From the NCBI GenBank assembly GCA_035498015.1, contig DATKAO010000134.1, forward strand, positions 1 to 62,963: a DNA stretch of 62,963 bases, given 5' to 3'. The stretch is from Myxococcota bacterium. GTDB taxonomy: Bacteria > Myxococcota_A > UBA9160 > SZUA-336. A program made the position numbers and the translations under genes. This document shows positions 12,324 to 21,652 of this stretch, piece after piece (the first letter of the stretch is position 1; each line of letters starts with the position of its first letter). A model generated the notes under the pieces. It saw only the letters and a program-made list of their open reading frames with translations, searched no databases and had not been told where the DNA came from.

Positions 12324-13068
12324 GCTGCTGCTCGCCGCGGCCGCCGCGGGCTCACTCACCGGCTGCACGTTCCTCATGGCGGTGAAGGGCCCGCCGACCA
12401 CGCCGCCCGCGCTCGACCCCGACCTGGTGCAGCGCGGTGCCATGCTGTTCAACGACCCGAAGCTCTCGGGCGACGGCTCGCGCGCCTGCGCCACGTGTCA
12501 CCCGGGCGGAGGGTCCGACATGAAGGTGTATCTCGACGGGAGCCCGGTCGCGCCGGGCACACCCGGCGGCTGGCGCACGCTGTCCCTGCGCGGCGCCTGG
12601 CAGACCGCGCCCTATCTGTGGGACAACTCGGCCACCACGCTCGCCCAGGCGGTCGACCGCATGTTCGCGGTCGAGATGCGCGGGGGGAAGCTCGCGGGCC
12701 GCGAGCGCGAGGCGCTCGAGGCCTACGTGCTCTCGCTCGCGCCCTTCGACCGCGGCCGCCTGCAGCCCGACGGCACGCCGAACGAGCCGGTGTCGCTGGC
12801 CGCGCGGCGCGGCTTCGCGGTGGCGCAGGACGCGTGCCTGGGCTGTCACAAGCCGCCCGCCTACGCGCGCCTGCTGCGCTACGACGTGGGCACGGGCGGC
12901 GCGTTCGCCGTGCCCACGCTGCGCGGCGTATCGGCGGGCGGCCCCTATGGCCACGACGGCCGCTGGCCCGATCTGGCCACCTGCATCCGCGCCATCGCCG
13001 CCGCCAAGGAAATCACCCTGACCGACGACCAGCTCTCGCAGCTGCTGGAGTACCTGAAGCTGCTCTAG
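12301..13068 (+). CDS. Diheme c-type cytochrome lipoprotein (MauG/cytochrome c peroxidase-like)
   Basis: Seen: a lipoprotein signal with lipobox LTGC (Cys22), and two heme-binding CxxCH motifs: CATCH (residues 63-67) and CLGCH (about 179-183). Around them are GAMLFNDPKLSGDGSRACATCH, TLSLRGAWQTAPYLWD and VPTLRGVSAGGPYGHDGRW, typical of the MauG/CcpA diheme fold, although at 255 aa the protein is shorter than the usual 320-350. Expected location: a periplasmic face, lipid-anchored. Known relatives reduce peroxide or oxidise partner proteins. Start ATG at 12301 lies inside the 3' end of the acyl-CoA ligase, so the two are co-transcribed. Redox partner unknown. Confidence 0.82.
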   Translation: MSCSTVTRLLLAAAAAGSLTGCTFLMAVKGPPTTPPALDPDLVQRGAMLFNDPKLSGDGSRACATCHPGGGSDMKVYLDGSPVAPGTPGGWRTLSLRGAWQTAPYLWDNSATTLAQAVDRMFAVEMRGGKLAGREREALEAYVLSLAPFDRGRLQPDGTPNEPVSLAARRGFAVAQDACLGCHKPPAYARLLRYDVGTGGAFAVPTLRGVSAGGPYGHDGRWPDLATCIRAIAAAKEITLTDDQLSQLLEYLKLL

Positions 13069-13113
13069 CAGCGCGGGGCGTGCCCGACTATCGTGTGCCG
13101 CCCGTTTTCCCGT

Positions 13114-13190
13114 GGCGATGTAGCTCAGGTGGTTAGAGCAGGCGGCTCATATCCGCCGTGTCGGGGGTTCGAGTCCCTCCATCGCCACCA
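13114..13190 (+). tRNA. tRNA with CAU anticodon (elongator Met, or Ile2 read with lysidine)
   Basis: A complete 77-nt cloverleaf: acceptor GGCGATG/CATCGCC, D arm GCTC/GAGC, anticodon stem GGCGG/CCGCC with loop CTCATAT (anticodon CAT), T arm GGGGG-TTCGAGT-CCCTC (one G-T pair), discriminator A and encoded CCA. G1-C72 pairing and the lack of the GGG/CCC anticodon stem exclude initiator tRNA. Elongator Met and lysidine-modified tRNA-Ile2 share this anticodon. The AGGCGG...CTCAT context resembles Ile2, while the GTGTC variable loop is more Met-like, so the identity is left open. TilS, which would modify Ile2, is encoded 5.4 kb away. Confidence 0.96.
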
Positions 13191-13415
13191 CTCCAGCAGA
13201 TCCGGTCACTTGGCGCGCGCCTAGGTGACACACCGCGCGGCGCTGTCCATTGCCACCGTACCGCGGCACGTCCCCGGCAGGCGCGCCCGAACTACGACGG
13301 CACTTCGCCCGCGACCGTGGTCGCGTGATACATGACGCCCCTCGACCTCACGGTGCGCGCGTTCAGATCAGCGTCGAGTCAGTCGCCAGGATCTTCGCGC
13401 GCCGATCTCGGGGTG
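13191..13415. other. Intergenic stretch with no supported gene
   Basis: Between the CAU tRNA and the detached tRNA fragment I see no convincing reading frame, hairpin or promoter. Short frames here end in GGIEPPTGGFSG-like translations of tRNA sequence, a well-known annotation artefact. Confidence 0.6.
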
Positions 13416-13457
13416 TGGCGCAGGGCGGAATCGAACCGCCGACAGGCGGATTTTCAG
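13416..13457 (-). other. Detached 3' half of a tRNA-Phe-like gene; probable attachment-site scar
   Basis: On the minus strand the sequence reads: anticodon loop CTGAAAA (anticodon GAA), stem half TCCGC, variable loop CTGTC, a perfect T arm GGCGG-TTCGATT-CCGCC, acceptor half CTGCGCC and discriminator A. The tRNA 5' half is missing: immediately upstream of the anticodon loop (one base away) is the stop codon of the His-rich protein gene. The 3' end reads ACAC, not ACCA. Integrases of ICEs and phages commonly recombine within the anticodon loop and leave a duplicated tRNA 3' half, so this is read as an att remnant. No intact tRNA-Phe or integrase is in the window. Confidence 0.75.
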
Positions 13458-13458
13458 G

Positions 13459-13797
13459 CTAGACGCGCCCGTGGTCGTCGCAGTGCGTGCCGTGCGCGTG
13501 GTGCAGGTGGCCGGCGACCAGATAGTCGACGTGCTCGCCGTGCGGGACCACTTCGTGCCCGCAACCTCCTCCGTGCTTGTGACCCGCCGCGTGTCCGTTG
13601 CACACGTGGCCGGGCGTGCAGGAGTCCGGGTTGTTCGCGCTGATCGTGATGCGATGGTCGTCGATGTGGTCGCCGTGAACGTGGTGCAGATGCCCCTCGT
13701 GGAGGTAGTCCATGTGCCCCTCGTGCCTGAGGGCCGTGTGCCCACAGCCCGGTCCATGCATGTGCCCGCCGTGCTTCTCGTGTTCCGTGCACTCCAT
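13459..13797 (-). CDS. Small histidine-rich, internally duplicated putative metal-binding protein
   Basis: Seen: 112 aa, roughly one residue in four histidine, no signal peptide or membrane segment. Two related halves: one begins GPGCGHTALRHEGHMDYLHE and runs to HIDDH; the other begins GGGCGHEVVPHGEHVDYLVA and runs to HCDDHG. Each contains a C-G-H pair, an H-x-D-Y and a G-H-L-H-H block. A joining segment carries NNPDSCTPGHVC. Inference: binds several transition metal ions (Zn, Ni or Cu) as store or chaperone; no enzymatic motif. Similar short His-rich proteins are widespread but, to my knowledge, not characterised. Start: ATG at 13797 with a strong GGAGGAAGGAG. The stop lies one base from the tRNA fragment, so the gene may mark one end of an acquired segment. 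Confidence 0.85.
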   Translation of the reverse strand: MECTEHEKHGGHMHGPGCGHTALRHEGHMDYLHEGHLHHVHGDHIDDHRITISANNPDSCTPGHVCNGHAAGHKHGGGCGHEVVPHGEHVDYLVAGHLHHAHGTHCDDHGRV

Positions 13798-14186
13798 CGC
13801 TGAACTCCTTCCTCCGGTCGCGCGTTGCGCGCCCGATGTCCATCCCTCTTAGCGCCGGCCCGGCCGTGCTGCCATTAGATCGGTGGGAAAAGTGGCGCGC
13901 CGAACGAATGCGACAGCGACGAGGACAATGGGCGGGCCAGTCTCGCGGTTCCGCGGCCGGGCGCTCCCCGATCCCGCGTGCCAGTACGACCGCGACGTGC
14001 CGGTAGGTCGAGACCGTGCGTGGTCGGTCGAGGTGGATGACCAGGGCGCGCGCAGCCCAGTCCTGAGATGGGGCGGTTTGACGCTGGGCTGAGGCGGTCA
14101 GTCCCGAGCGTGCGCCGATCGCCCGCGACTGGACGCCGCTGCGCCGGTACGTGCTTTGCGTCTCCGTAGCTCGAGGAGGAGCTGCC
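13798..14186. other. 389-bp divergent intergenic region without a supported gene
   Basis: It lies between the His-rich gene (minus) and the PCMT-esterase fusion (plus), so it must hold both promoters. No frame in it looks protein-like. The only clear signals are the ribosome-binding sites at its ends: GGAGGAAGGAG on the minus strand near 13804-13815 and GAGGAGGAG on the plus strand near 14173-14181. Confidence 0.5.
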
Positions 14187-16184
14187 GTGGGAGCAACCGA
14201 CGAGCGCGAGCGCATGGTCGAGTTACAGCTGGCCGGGCGCGGCATCGAGAACGCACGGGTGCTCGCTGCGTTCCGCAGCGTGCCGCGCGAGGAGTTCCTG
14301 CCGCAGGAGCTGGCCGAGTTCGCCTACGAGGACACGCCGCTGCCGATCGCGGGCGGCCAGACGATCTCGCAGCCGTACATCGTCGCCGTCACGATCGACG
14401 CGCTGGGTCTGCGCGGTGGGGAGCGCGTGCTCGAGATCGGGACCGGCTCGGGCTATGCCGCGGCGGTGCTGAGCCGGGTCGCAGGCGAGGTGTTCACCGT
14501 CGAGCGGCTCGAGCCGCTCGCCGAGGTCGCGCGCGAGCGCCTGGCCAGGCTCGGGTACCGCAACGTCCACGTGCTCTGCGCGGACGGGACGCTCGGCTGG
14601 CCCGAGCACGCGCCCTACGACGCGATCGCCGTCGCGGCCGGCGGGCCCGACGTGCCAAAGGCGCTCTTGGACCAGCTCGCGCCGGGCGGGCGGCTGGTGA
14701 TGCCCGTGGGACCCGACGAGACGTTGCAGACACTCGTGCGCGTGACTCGCGAAGCCGGCGGCCGCCATCACACCGAGCCGCTTGGAGAGGTGCGCTTCGT
14801 GCCGCTGATCGGCAGTCAGGGCTGGCCCGAGAAGGAGCCGGCGCAGGTGGCGCGCGCGCCTCGCACGCGGCACGCCGACGCTGCGGTGCCCAAGCTGATC
14901 CACGAGGCCGCGGAGCCGATTGCCGACCTCCACACGGACTCGCTCGACGCGCTCGTGGAGCGCATCGGCGACGCGCGCCTGGTGCTGCTGGGCGAGGCGA
15001 CGCACGGCACGAGCGAGTTCTACCGCATGCGCGCACGCATCTCGCGCGAGCTGATCGAGCGGCGTGGCTTCGATTTCGTCGCGGTGGAGGCGGACTGGCC
15101 GGACGCGATGCGGATCCACCGCTACGTCAGCGACGCGCCGCGCTCTCCGGTCGAATTCACGCCGTTCTCGCGTTTCCCGACCTGGATGTGGCGCAACGAA
15201 GAGGTGAGTGAGTTCGTGTCCTGGCTGCGCGCCCGCAATCAGAAGCAGCCCGAGCACACGCGGCGCGCCGGATTCTACGGGCTCGACCTGTACAGCCTGT
15301 TCACGTCGATTGCGCACGTGCTCGAGTATCTCGACCGCGTGGACCCGGACGCCGCGCGCGTGGCGCGTGCGCGCTACGGCACGCTGACCCCGTGGCAGCG
15401 GGACCCGGCCGCCTATGGTCAGGCCGTCCTGAGCGGCCGCTACGGGAGCTCGGAGGCGGCGGTGGTCGACATGCTGCGCGAGCTCTTGCAGCGGCGGCTC
15501 GACTACGCGGCGCGCGACGGCGAGAGCTTCTTCGACGCTGCGCAGAACGCGCGCGTCGTCGCCGGCGCCGAGGCCTACTACCGCACCATGTACTACGGCT
15601 CCGCGGCGTCATGGAACCTGCGCGACACGCACATGTTCGAGACACTGCAGGCGCTGCTCGCCTTCCACGGACCCCGCTCGCGCGGCATCGTATGGGAGCA
15701 CAACTCGCACGTCGGGAACGCTCGCGCGACGGAGATGAGCGCGCGCGGCGAGCTCAACATCGGCGAGCTGTGCCGCGCGAAGTTCGGCGCCGGCGTGTAC
15801 GCGATCGGCTTCGGCACCGACCACGGCACGGTCGCGGCCGCCTCCAACTGGGATGCGCCCATGCAGCGCATGCGCGTTCGCCCGGCCCATCGGGATAGCT
15901 ACGAACGCCTCTGCCACGACTCGGGCGTGCCGGCTTTCGCGCTGCCCCTGCGCGAGCCGCGGCGGCGTGAGGTCCGCGACGAGCTCTTGTCGCCGCGTCT
16001 CGAGCGCGCCATCGGCGTGATCTACCGCCCGGAGACGGAGCTCGCGAGTCACTACTTCACCGCGATCCTGCCGGTCCAGTTCGACGAGTTTCTCTGGTTC
16101 GACCAGACGCGCGCGGTGGAGCCGCTGGGCGCCGAGCGCCGCCCGAGCCCGGAGCTCCCGGACACCTATCCGTTCGGGCTATAG
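14187..16184 (+). CDS. Fusion: protein-L-isoaspartate O-methyltransferase + erythromycin esterase-like hydrolase
   Basis: Seen: residues 1 to about 215 are a full PCMT domain (VPREEFLP, YEDTPLPIAGGQTISQPYIV, SAM loop VLEIGTGSGYAAAVLS, GGRLVMPVG). After a 25-residue linker, residues about 245-660 are an Ere-like domain with LLGEATHGTSEFYRMR (about 267-282), FVAVEADWPD, FYGLDLYS, WEHNSHVGNARATEM and YAIGFGTDHGTVAA; the E-x-x-H-G and H-x-S-H residues expected for catalysis are present. Known: PCMT methylates damaged aspartyl residues for repair; EreA opens macrolide lactones, but most homologues have unknown substrates. The fusion recurs in other bacteria. Start: GTG at 14187 after GAGGAGGAG. 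The stop overlaps the convergent gene by 6 bases (palindromic CTATAG). Confidence 0.88.
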   Translation: MGATDERERMVELQLAGRGIENARVLAAFRSVPREEFLPQELAEFAYEDTPLPIAGGQTISQPYIVAVTIDALGLRGGERVLEIGTGSGYAAAVLSRVAGEVFTVERLEPLAEVARERLARLGYRNVHVLCADGTLGWPEHAPYDAIAVAAGGPDVPKALLDQLAPGGRLVMPVGPDETLQTLVRVTREAGGRHHTEPLGEVRFVPLIGSQGWPEKEPAQVARAPRTRHADAAVPKLIHEAAEPIADLHTDSLDALVERIGDARLVLLGEATHGTSEFYRMRARISRELIERRGFDFVAVEADWPDAMRIHRYVSDAPRSPVEFTPFSRFPTWMWRNEEVSEFVSWLRARNQKQPEHTRRAGFYGLDLYSLFTSIAHVLEYLDRVDPDAARVARARYGTLTPWQRDPAAYGQAVLSGRYGSSEAAVVDMLRELLQRRLDYAARDGESFFDAAQNARVVAGAEAYYRTMYYGSAASWNLRDTHMFETLQALLAFHGPRSRGIVWEHNSHVGNARATEMSARGELNIGELCRAKFGAGVYAIGFGTDHGTVAAASNWDAPMQRMRVRPAHRDSYERLCHDSGVPAFALPLREPRRREVRDELLSPRLERAIGVIYRPETELASHYFTAILPVQFDEFLWFDQTRAVEPLGAERRPSPELPDTYPFGL

Positions 16185-17303
16185 CCGCAGGTAGCCCTCG
16201 GGGACGAGGCTCGTCGCGAGCATCACCTCGTTGATGTCGCGATGCTCCGACCAGGTCGTGTTGCTTCGGTGCTCCGGCTCGAGCCAGAAACTCTCGATCC
16301 CGGCCCCCAGCGGCGCATAGGGGGCACACGCCGCGAGGCGGGCGTCCATGCCAACGCTCGCCAGGCCGATCGCGAGACCCAGCTCGCGGAAGGCGAGCCG
16401 CTGCGACGCCGGCTGGCGCAGCTCGCCCAGTCGCGCGTAGTGCCGGAGGCCGTCTTGCGCGGCGGCCAGCAGGTCCTCGAGCAGCTGCGCGTGCTTCGAC
16501 GAGCCGCGCTCGACCAGCTCTGCGAGTCGATGCGCATCGGACAAGAGACCGCCGAGGCCGAGCGGATCGGCCGTCCGCAGCTCGGCGCCCGCGAGCATCG
16601 CGGAGAAGTCGGCCGCGGCGCGCGCCAGGCTCGGCCCGTCCGCCGCGCCCCCGAGCCGCGCCGCGCTCGCCTCGAGCTGCAGGCAGGTGATGAGTCCGTC
16701 CAGCGGGTCGTGCTGTCCCATCGACGGCACGAGCGCGCGCGACAGATCGCAGCTCATCTTCCAGACCATGCGCGGGCACCCCGCGCCGCGAGGCGTGTAG
16801 CTGAACCGGGCGTGAGCGACCTCGGCCAGCTCGCGCGCCCAGAGGTTGAAGCGCGGCTCACGCGTCGCGTTCGCGACCTGGTCGAGCGCGTACATCCATT
16901 TGGTCAGGTAGTGAAAGTACTGGCCGTCGCGCTCCCACTCGAGGTGCTCGTCGAGCGGCTCGCCGCGGCCGCGCTCGGGCAGCGGCTTGCCGATGCGCAG
17001 CCCGCCGCGCGTGGGATGCGCCTCGCCGTCGCGCTCGCCCAGACTGCTCAGCCACCCGGTGCGCGCGTCGTCGGGGCGGTGGCGTCCGAGCACGGCGTGC
17101 ACGCGCTCGACGAGCCGGAGCGCCAGATCCATGTAGCGCTGCTCGCGCGTGGCGCGGGCGAGCCCGAGGAAGTTGCAGACGGCGAACGCGTCGGTCCACA
17201 GGTAGCGGCGCTCGGGCCGCTCGGGCTCGAGGCCCGTGCGCTCTGCGAAGCTCCTCATGAGCGCGGCCGCGGTCTCGACGGCGCTGGCATCGCTCGCAGC
17301 CAT
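16179..17303 (-). CDS. Uncharacterised protein, probable helical-barrel (six-hairpin type) fold
   Basis: Not recognised as a named family. 374 aa, no signal peptide or membrane helix. Paired helices, each rich in aromatic residues (YLWTDAFAVCNFLGLAR, YMDLALRLVERVHAVLG, FHYLTKWMYALDQVA, FNLWARELAEVAHARF, LITCLQLEASAARL), suggest an alpha/alpha toroid as in six-hairpin glycosidases. Conserved-looking segments include RTGWLSSLGE, HPTRGGLRIGK, WKMSCDLSR and a C-terminal STTWSEHRDINEVMLATSLVPEGYLRL-like block with HRDINEVM. No catalytic assignment is justified. ATG at 17303 has no clear ribosome-binding site. Ends convergently with the PCMT-esterase fusion. Confidence 0.72.
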   Translation of the reverse strand: MAASDASAVETAAALMRSFAERTGLEPERPERRYLWTDAFAVCNFLGLARATREQRYMDLALRLVERVHAVLGRHRPDDARTGWLSSLGERDGEAHPTRGGLRIGKPLPERGRGEPLDEHLEWERDGQYFHYLTKWMYALDQVANATREPRFNLWARELAEVAHARFSYTPRGAGCPRMVWKMSCDLSRALVPSMGQHDPLDGLITCLQLEASAARLGGAADGPSLARAAADFSAMLAGAELRTADPLGLGGLLSDAHRLAELVERGSSKHAQLLEDLLAAAQDGLRHYARLGELRQPASQRLAFRELGLAIGLASVGMDARLAACAPYAPLGAGIESFWLEPEHRSNTTWSEHRDINEVMLATSLVPEGYLRL

Positions 17304-17387
17304 TGCCGTGGCTTAGCACAATCGCGGCACACAGGGGGCGCGCCCGAGTCACTGGTGCAGCGCCAGCAGGCCGGCGCGCCCCGCAGG

Positions 17388-17414
17388 TTGACCGCGCAGG
17401 TCTGCGAGTAGTAT
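17388..17414 (+). promoter_or_regulatory. Candidate promoter (TTGACC / TAGTAT) for the TonB-dependent receptor
   Basis: TTGACC at 17388-17393 and TAGTAT at 17409-17414 are separated by 15 bases, shorter than the preferred 16-18. The -10-like box ends 7 bases before the GTG start and no Shine-Dalgarno is present, so the transcript could be leaderless. Confidence 0.35.
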
Positions 17415-17421
17415 CAGCGCC

Positions 17422-19749
17422 GTGGTGAGCGGTTCCGCGCCCACATGGTTCTCTCGTGGGGCTCGCCTGGCGCTCTGGCTGCTCGCCGTCATGGCGCTCG
17501 CCGGGGGCGCACGCGCGGACGACACCGGCCCGGTCGGCACGACTCCCGTGCTGGGCAGCGGCGTGCCGCGCGACCAGGTGCCCGCGGCCGTGCAGGTGAT
17601 CGAGCGCGACGAGCTCGAAGCGCGCCCGACGCAGCCGCTGGGCGTCACCCTGGGCCAGCGCTTGCCGTCGAGCGCGCTCTCCGACACGCAGGGCAGCCCG
17701 TTCAACGCCACGTTCGAGCTGCGCGGCTACTCGGCCTCGCCCGTGCTCGGCAGCCCGCAGGGCATCGCGGTCTATCAGGACGGGCAACGCATGAACGATC
17801 CGTTCGGCGACGGCGTGAGCTGGTCCACCCTGCCCTCGTTCGCGATCGATCGCGCCGAAGTGACTCCGGGCGCGAACCCGGTGTTCGGCCTGAACGCGCA
17901 GGGCGGCGCGGTCGCGCTGCGCACCAAGAACGGGTTCAGCGCGCGCGGTGCCAGCTCGTCGGCGTTCGGCACCACCTTCGGCGGCTTCGGCGGCACCAGC
18001 GAGTACGGCTGGAACGACGGGTCGCACGCGCTGTACGGCGGGTTCAGCGCCCTGCACGACCACGGCTGGCGGCACGACTCACCCTCGGACGTGTACCAAG
18101 GCTTCGCGTCCGCCGACGCGCGCAACGACCGGCTGGCCGGGGGAGTCACGCTGACCCTGGCCAGCGCCGACTTCCTCGGGAACGGGCCGTCGCCGGTGGA
18201 GCTGCTCGACCAGAGCTACCGCGCCGTGTTCACCACACCCGACGAGACGGACCAGTGGCTGGTGGGACTGGCCGCGCACGGCGGCTACGCCTGGAATGAC
18301 TCGACCGCGCTCGAAGGCAACGCGTATTGGCGCCGCAGCCAGCTCGACACGACCAACGGCGACAGCGCCGACTTCGCGCCCTGCACCGGCATCGCCGGCC
18401 CGTCGAGCTCGACCTGCGCGAACGCGGGCGAGCCCGACGAGCAGGTCGTGGTGGACGAGCGCGGCGACCCGGTCGCGGTCAGCGCCGGCGTCGACGGCCT
18501 GCGCAACCGGACGAACACCCGCAGCCAGGCGTTCGGCGCCACGGGCCAGCTCTCCGACCACCGCGACCTGTGGGGCCTGGAGAACCGCTTCGCGGCGGGC
18601 GCATCGCTCGACCTCGGCACCACGCGCTTCTCGACGCGCGCCGAAGCCGGGACGCTCGACCCGTCGCGCGAGGTCGACTCACTGGGCTTCTCGCTGGGCA
18701 ACGAGGACCTGAACACCGACCTGCGCACACAGAACCGCTATCTCGGTGCCTACTTCACCGAGGTGCTCGCGCTCTCACCCGAGCTCTCGGCCACGCTCTC
18801 GGGCCGGCTCGACTCGGCCCACGTGGAGCTCCACGACCTGCGCGGCGACGAGCTCGACGGCACGCACGACTTCCTGCGCTTCAACCCGGCCGCCGGACTC
18901 ACCTGGCGCTTCGCAGCGGCACAGACCGCGTACCTCTCGTACGCGGAGGCGAACCGCGCGCCCACGCCCGCCGAGCTGGCGTGCGCCGACCCGGAGCGGG
19001 CCTGCCGCATCCCGAACGCCTTCACGGCGGACCCCGACCTACACCAGGTGGTGTCGCGCACGATCGAGCTCGGCGCGCGCGGCGACCTCCTGCCGGAGTG
19101 GGCCGAGAGTCACGACCTGGCCGTGCGCTGGTCGGCCGCGGCGTACTCGGCCTGGAACTCCGACGACATCCTGTTCGTCGCCTCGGGCCCGGTGCCGGGC
19201 TCGGGATACTTCTCGAACGCCGGCACCACGCGTCGGCTGGGCTTCGAGGCCGAGCTCGTGGGCCACGCCGCGCGCGCTTCCGCGTATCTCCGCTACGGCT
19301 ACGTGCAGGCGACCTTCCGCGATGCGCTCGCGATCGCGAGCCCGAACAACCCCGGCGCCGACGCCGACGGCGAGATCCACGTGAAGCCCGGCGACCGCAT
19401 GCCCAACGTGCCCGAGCACACCGTGAAGCTCGGCCTCGACGGCTCGCTCAGCGACGACTGGAGCGCAGGGGTCTCCGCCGTCTACGCGTCGAGCCGCACC
19501 TACCAGGGCGACGAGGCGAACCTGCTCGGCGGCGTGCCGGGCTGGTTCGTGGTCGACGCGGAGAGCACTTACCAGCTCACCCCGCACGTCGCGCTGCGGC
19601 TGCGGATCGTGAACCTGTTCGACGCGCGCTACTACACCGCCGGCGCGCTCGGCGACCCGAGCGAAGTCTTTCCCGACTTCAGTGACCCCCGCTTCCGCAC
19701 GCCAGGCCAGCCGCGCACCTTCGAGCTCGCGCTGTTCGCGCACTTCTAG
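17422..19749 (+). CDS. TonB-dependent outer-membrane receptor
   Basis: Known role: energised uptake of large nutrients (siderophores, cobalamin, glycans) across the outer membrane. Seen: signal peptide ending ARA (about residue 33); plug domain about 45-165 with FELRGYSASPVLGSPQGIAV, YQDGQRMNDPFGDGV and LNAQGGAVALRTKNGF; then a beta-barrel of alternating aromatic strands with a TonB-receptor C-terminal block (LRIVNLFDARYYTAG) and terminal Phe. 775 aa is typical. A loop with two Cys (CTGIAGPSSSTC, about 314-325) may form a disulfide. No TonB box is obvious. GTG start at 17422 with the signal peptide beginning there. Ligand unknown: the downstream thiC (93 bases on) is suggestive, but no TPP or cobalamin riboswitch is visible upstream. 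Confidence 0.88.
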   Translation: MVSGSAPTWFSRGARLALWLLAVMALAGGARADDTGPVGTTPVLGSGVPRDQVPAAVQVIERDELEARPTQPLGVTLGQRLPSSALSDTQGSPFNATFELRGYSASPVLGSPQGIAVYQDGQRMNDPFGDGVSWSTLPSFAIDRAEVTPGANPVFGLNAQGGAVALRTKNGFSARGASSSAFGTTFGGFGGTSEYGWNDGSHALYGGFSALHDHGWRHDSPSDVYQGFASADARNDRLAGGVTLTLASADFLGNGPSPVELLDQSYRAVFTTPDETDQWLVGLAAHGGYAWNDSTALEGNAYWRRSQLDTTNGDSADFAPCTGIAGPSSSTCANAGEPDEQVVVDERGDPVAVSAGVDGLRNRTNTRSQAFGATGQLSDHRDLWGLENRFAAGASLDLGTTRFSTRAEAGTLDPSREVDSLGFSLGNEDLNTDLRTQNRYLGAYFTEVLALSPELSATLSGRLDSAHVELHDLRGDELDGTHDFLRFNPAAGLTWRFAAAQTAYLSYAEANRAPTPAELACADPERACRIPNAFTADPDLHQVVSRTIELGARGDLLPEWAESHDLAVRWSAAAYSAWNSDDILFVASGPVPGSGYFSNAGTTRRLGFEAELVGHAARASAYLRYGYVQATFRDALAIASPNNPGADADGEIHVKPGDRMPNVPEHTVKLGLDGSLSDDWSAGVSAVYASSRTYQGDEANLLGGVPGWFVVDAESTYQLTPHVALRLRIVNLFDARYYTAGALGDPSEVFPDFSDPRFRTPGQPRTFELALFAHF

Positions 19750-19829
19750 CGCAGATGGCGCTCGAGCGGCGCGAAACGTCGTCGGGCGGGGCCATGATCG
19801 GAACACGAGCCGCCGGCTGCTTTCTAAAG

Positions 19830-21545
<1,716 letters not shown>

Positions 21546-21652
21546 CCGGCGAGAGCCCGGTGGACTGAGGCCATCCACCACAGCCATACCGTCCGGCGTG
21601 GCGGATCTCCGCAGCGGCGAGGCCTGGGGGCCGCCCCCATCGGGCACCCCAT

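Noticed and set aside
13250-13462. Frame ending GGIEPPTGGFSG, and overlapping frames with similar tRNA-derived peptides
   Set aside because: The peptide is a conceptual translation of the tRNA 3' half on the opposite strand, a known annotation artefact.
13883-14092. Short plus-strand frame of 69 codons in the divergent intergenic region
   Set aside because: No ribosome-binding site, no family and unusual composition; treated as non-coding.
17304-17421. TPP or cobalamin riboswitch ahead of the TonB receptor or thiC
   Set aside because: Searched for the TPP CTGAGA/ACCTGA core and for the cobalamin box; neither is present in the gaps at 17304-17421 or 19750-19841.
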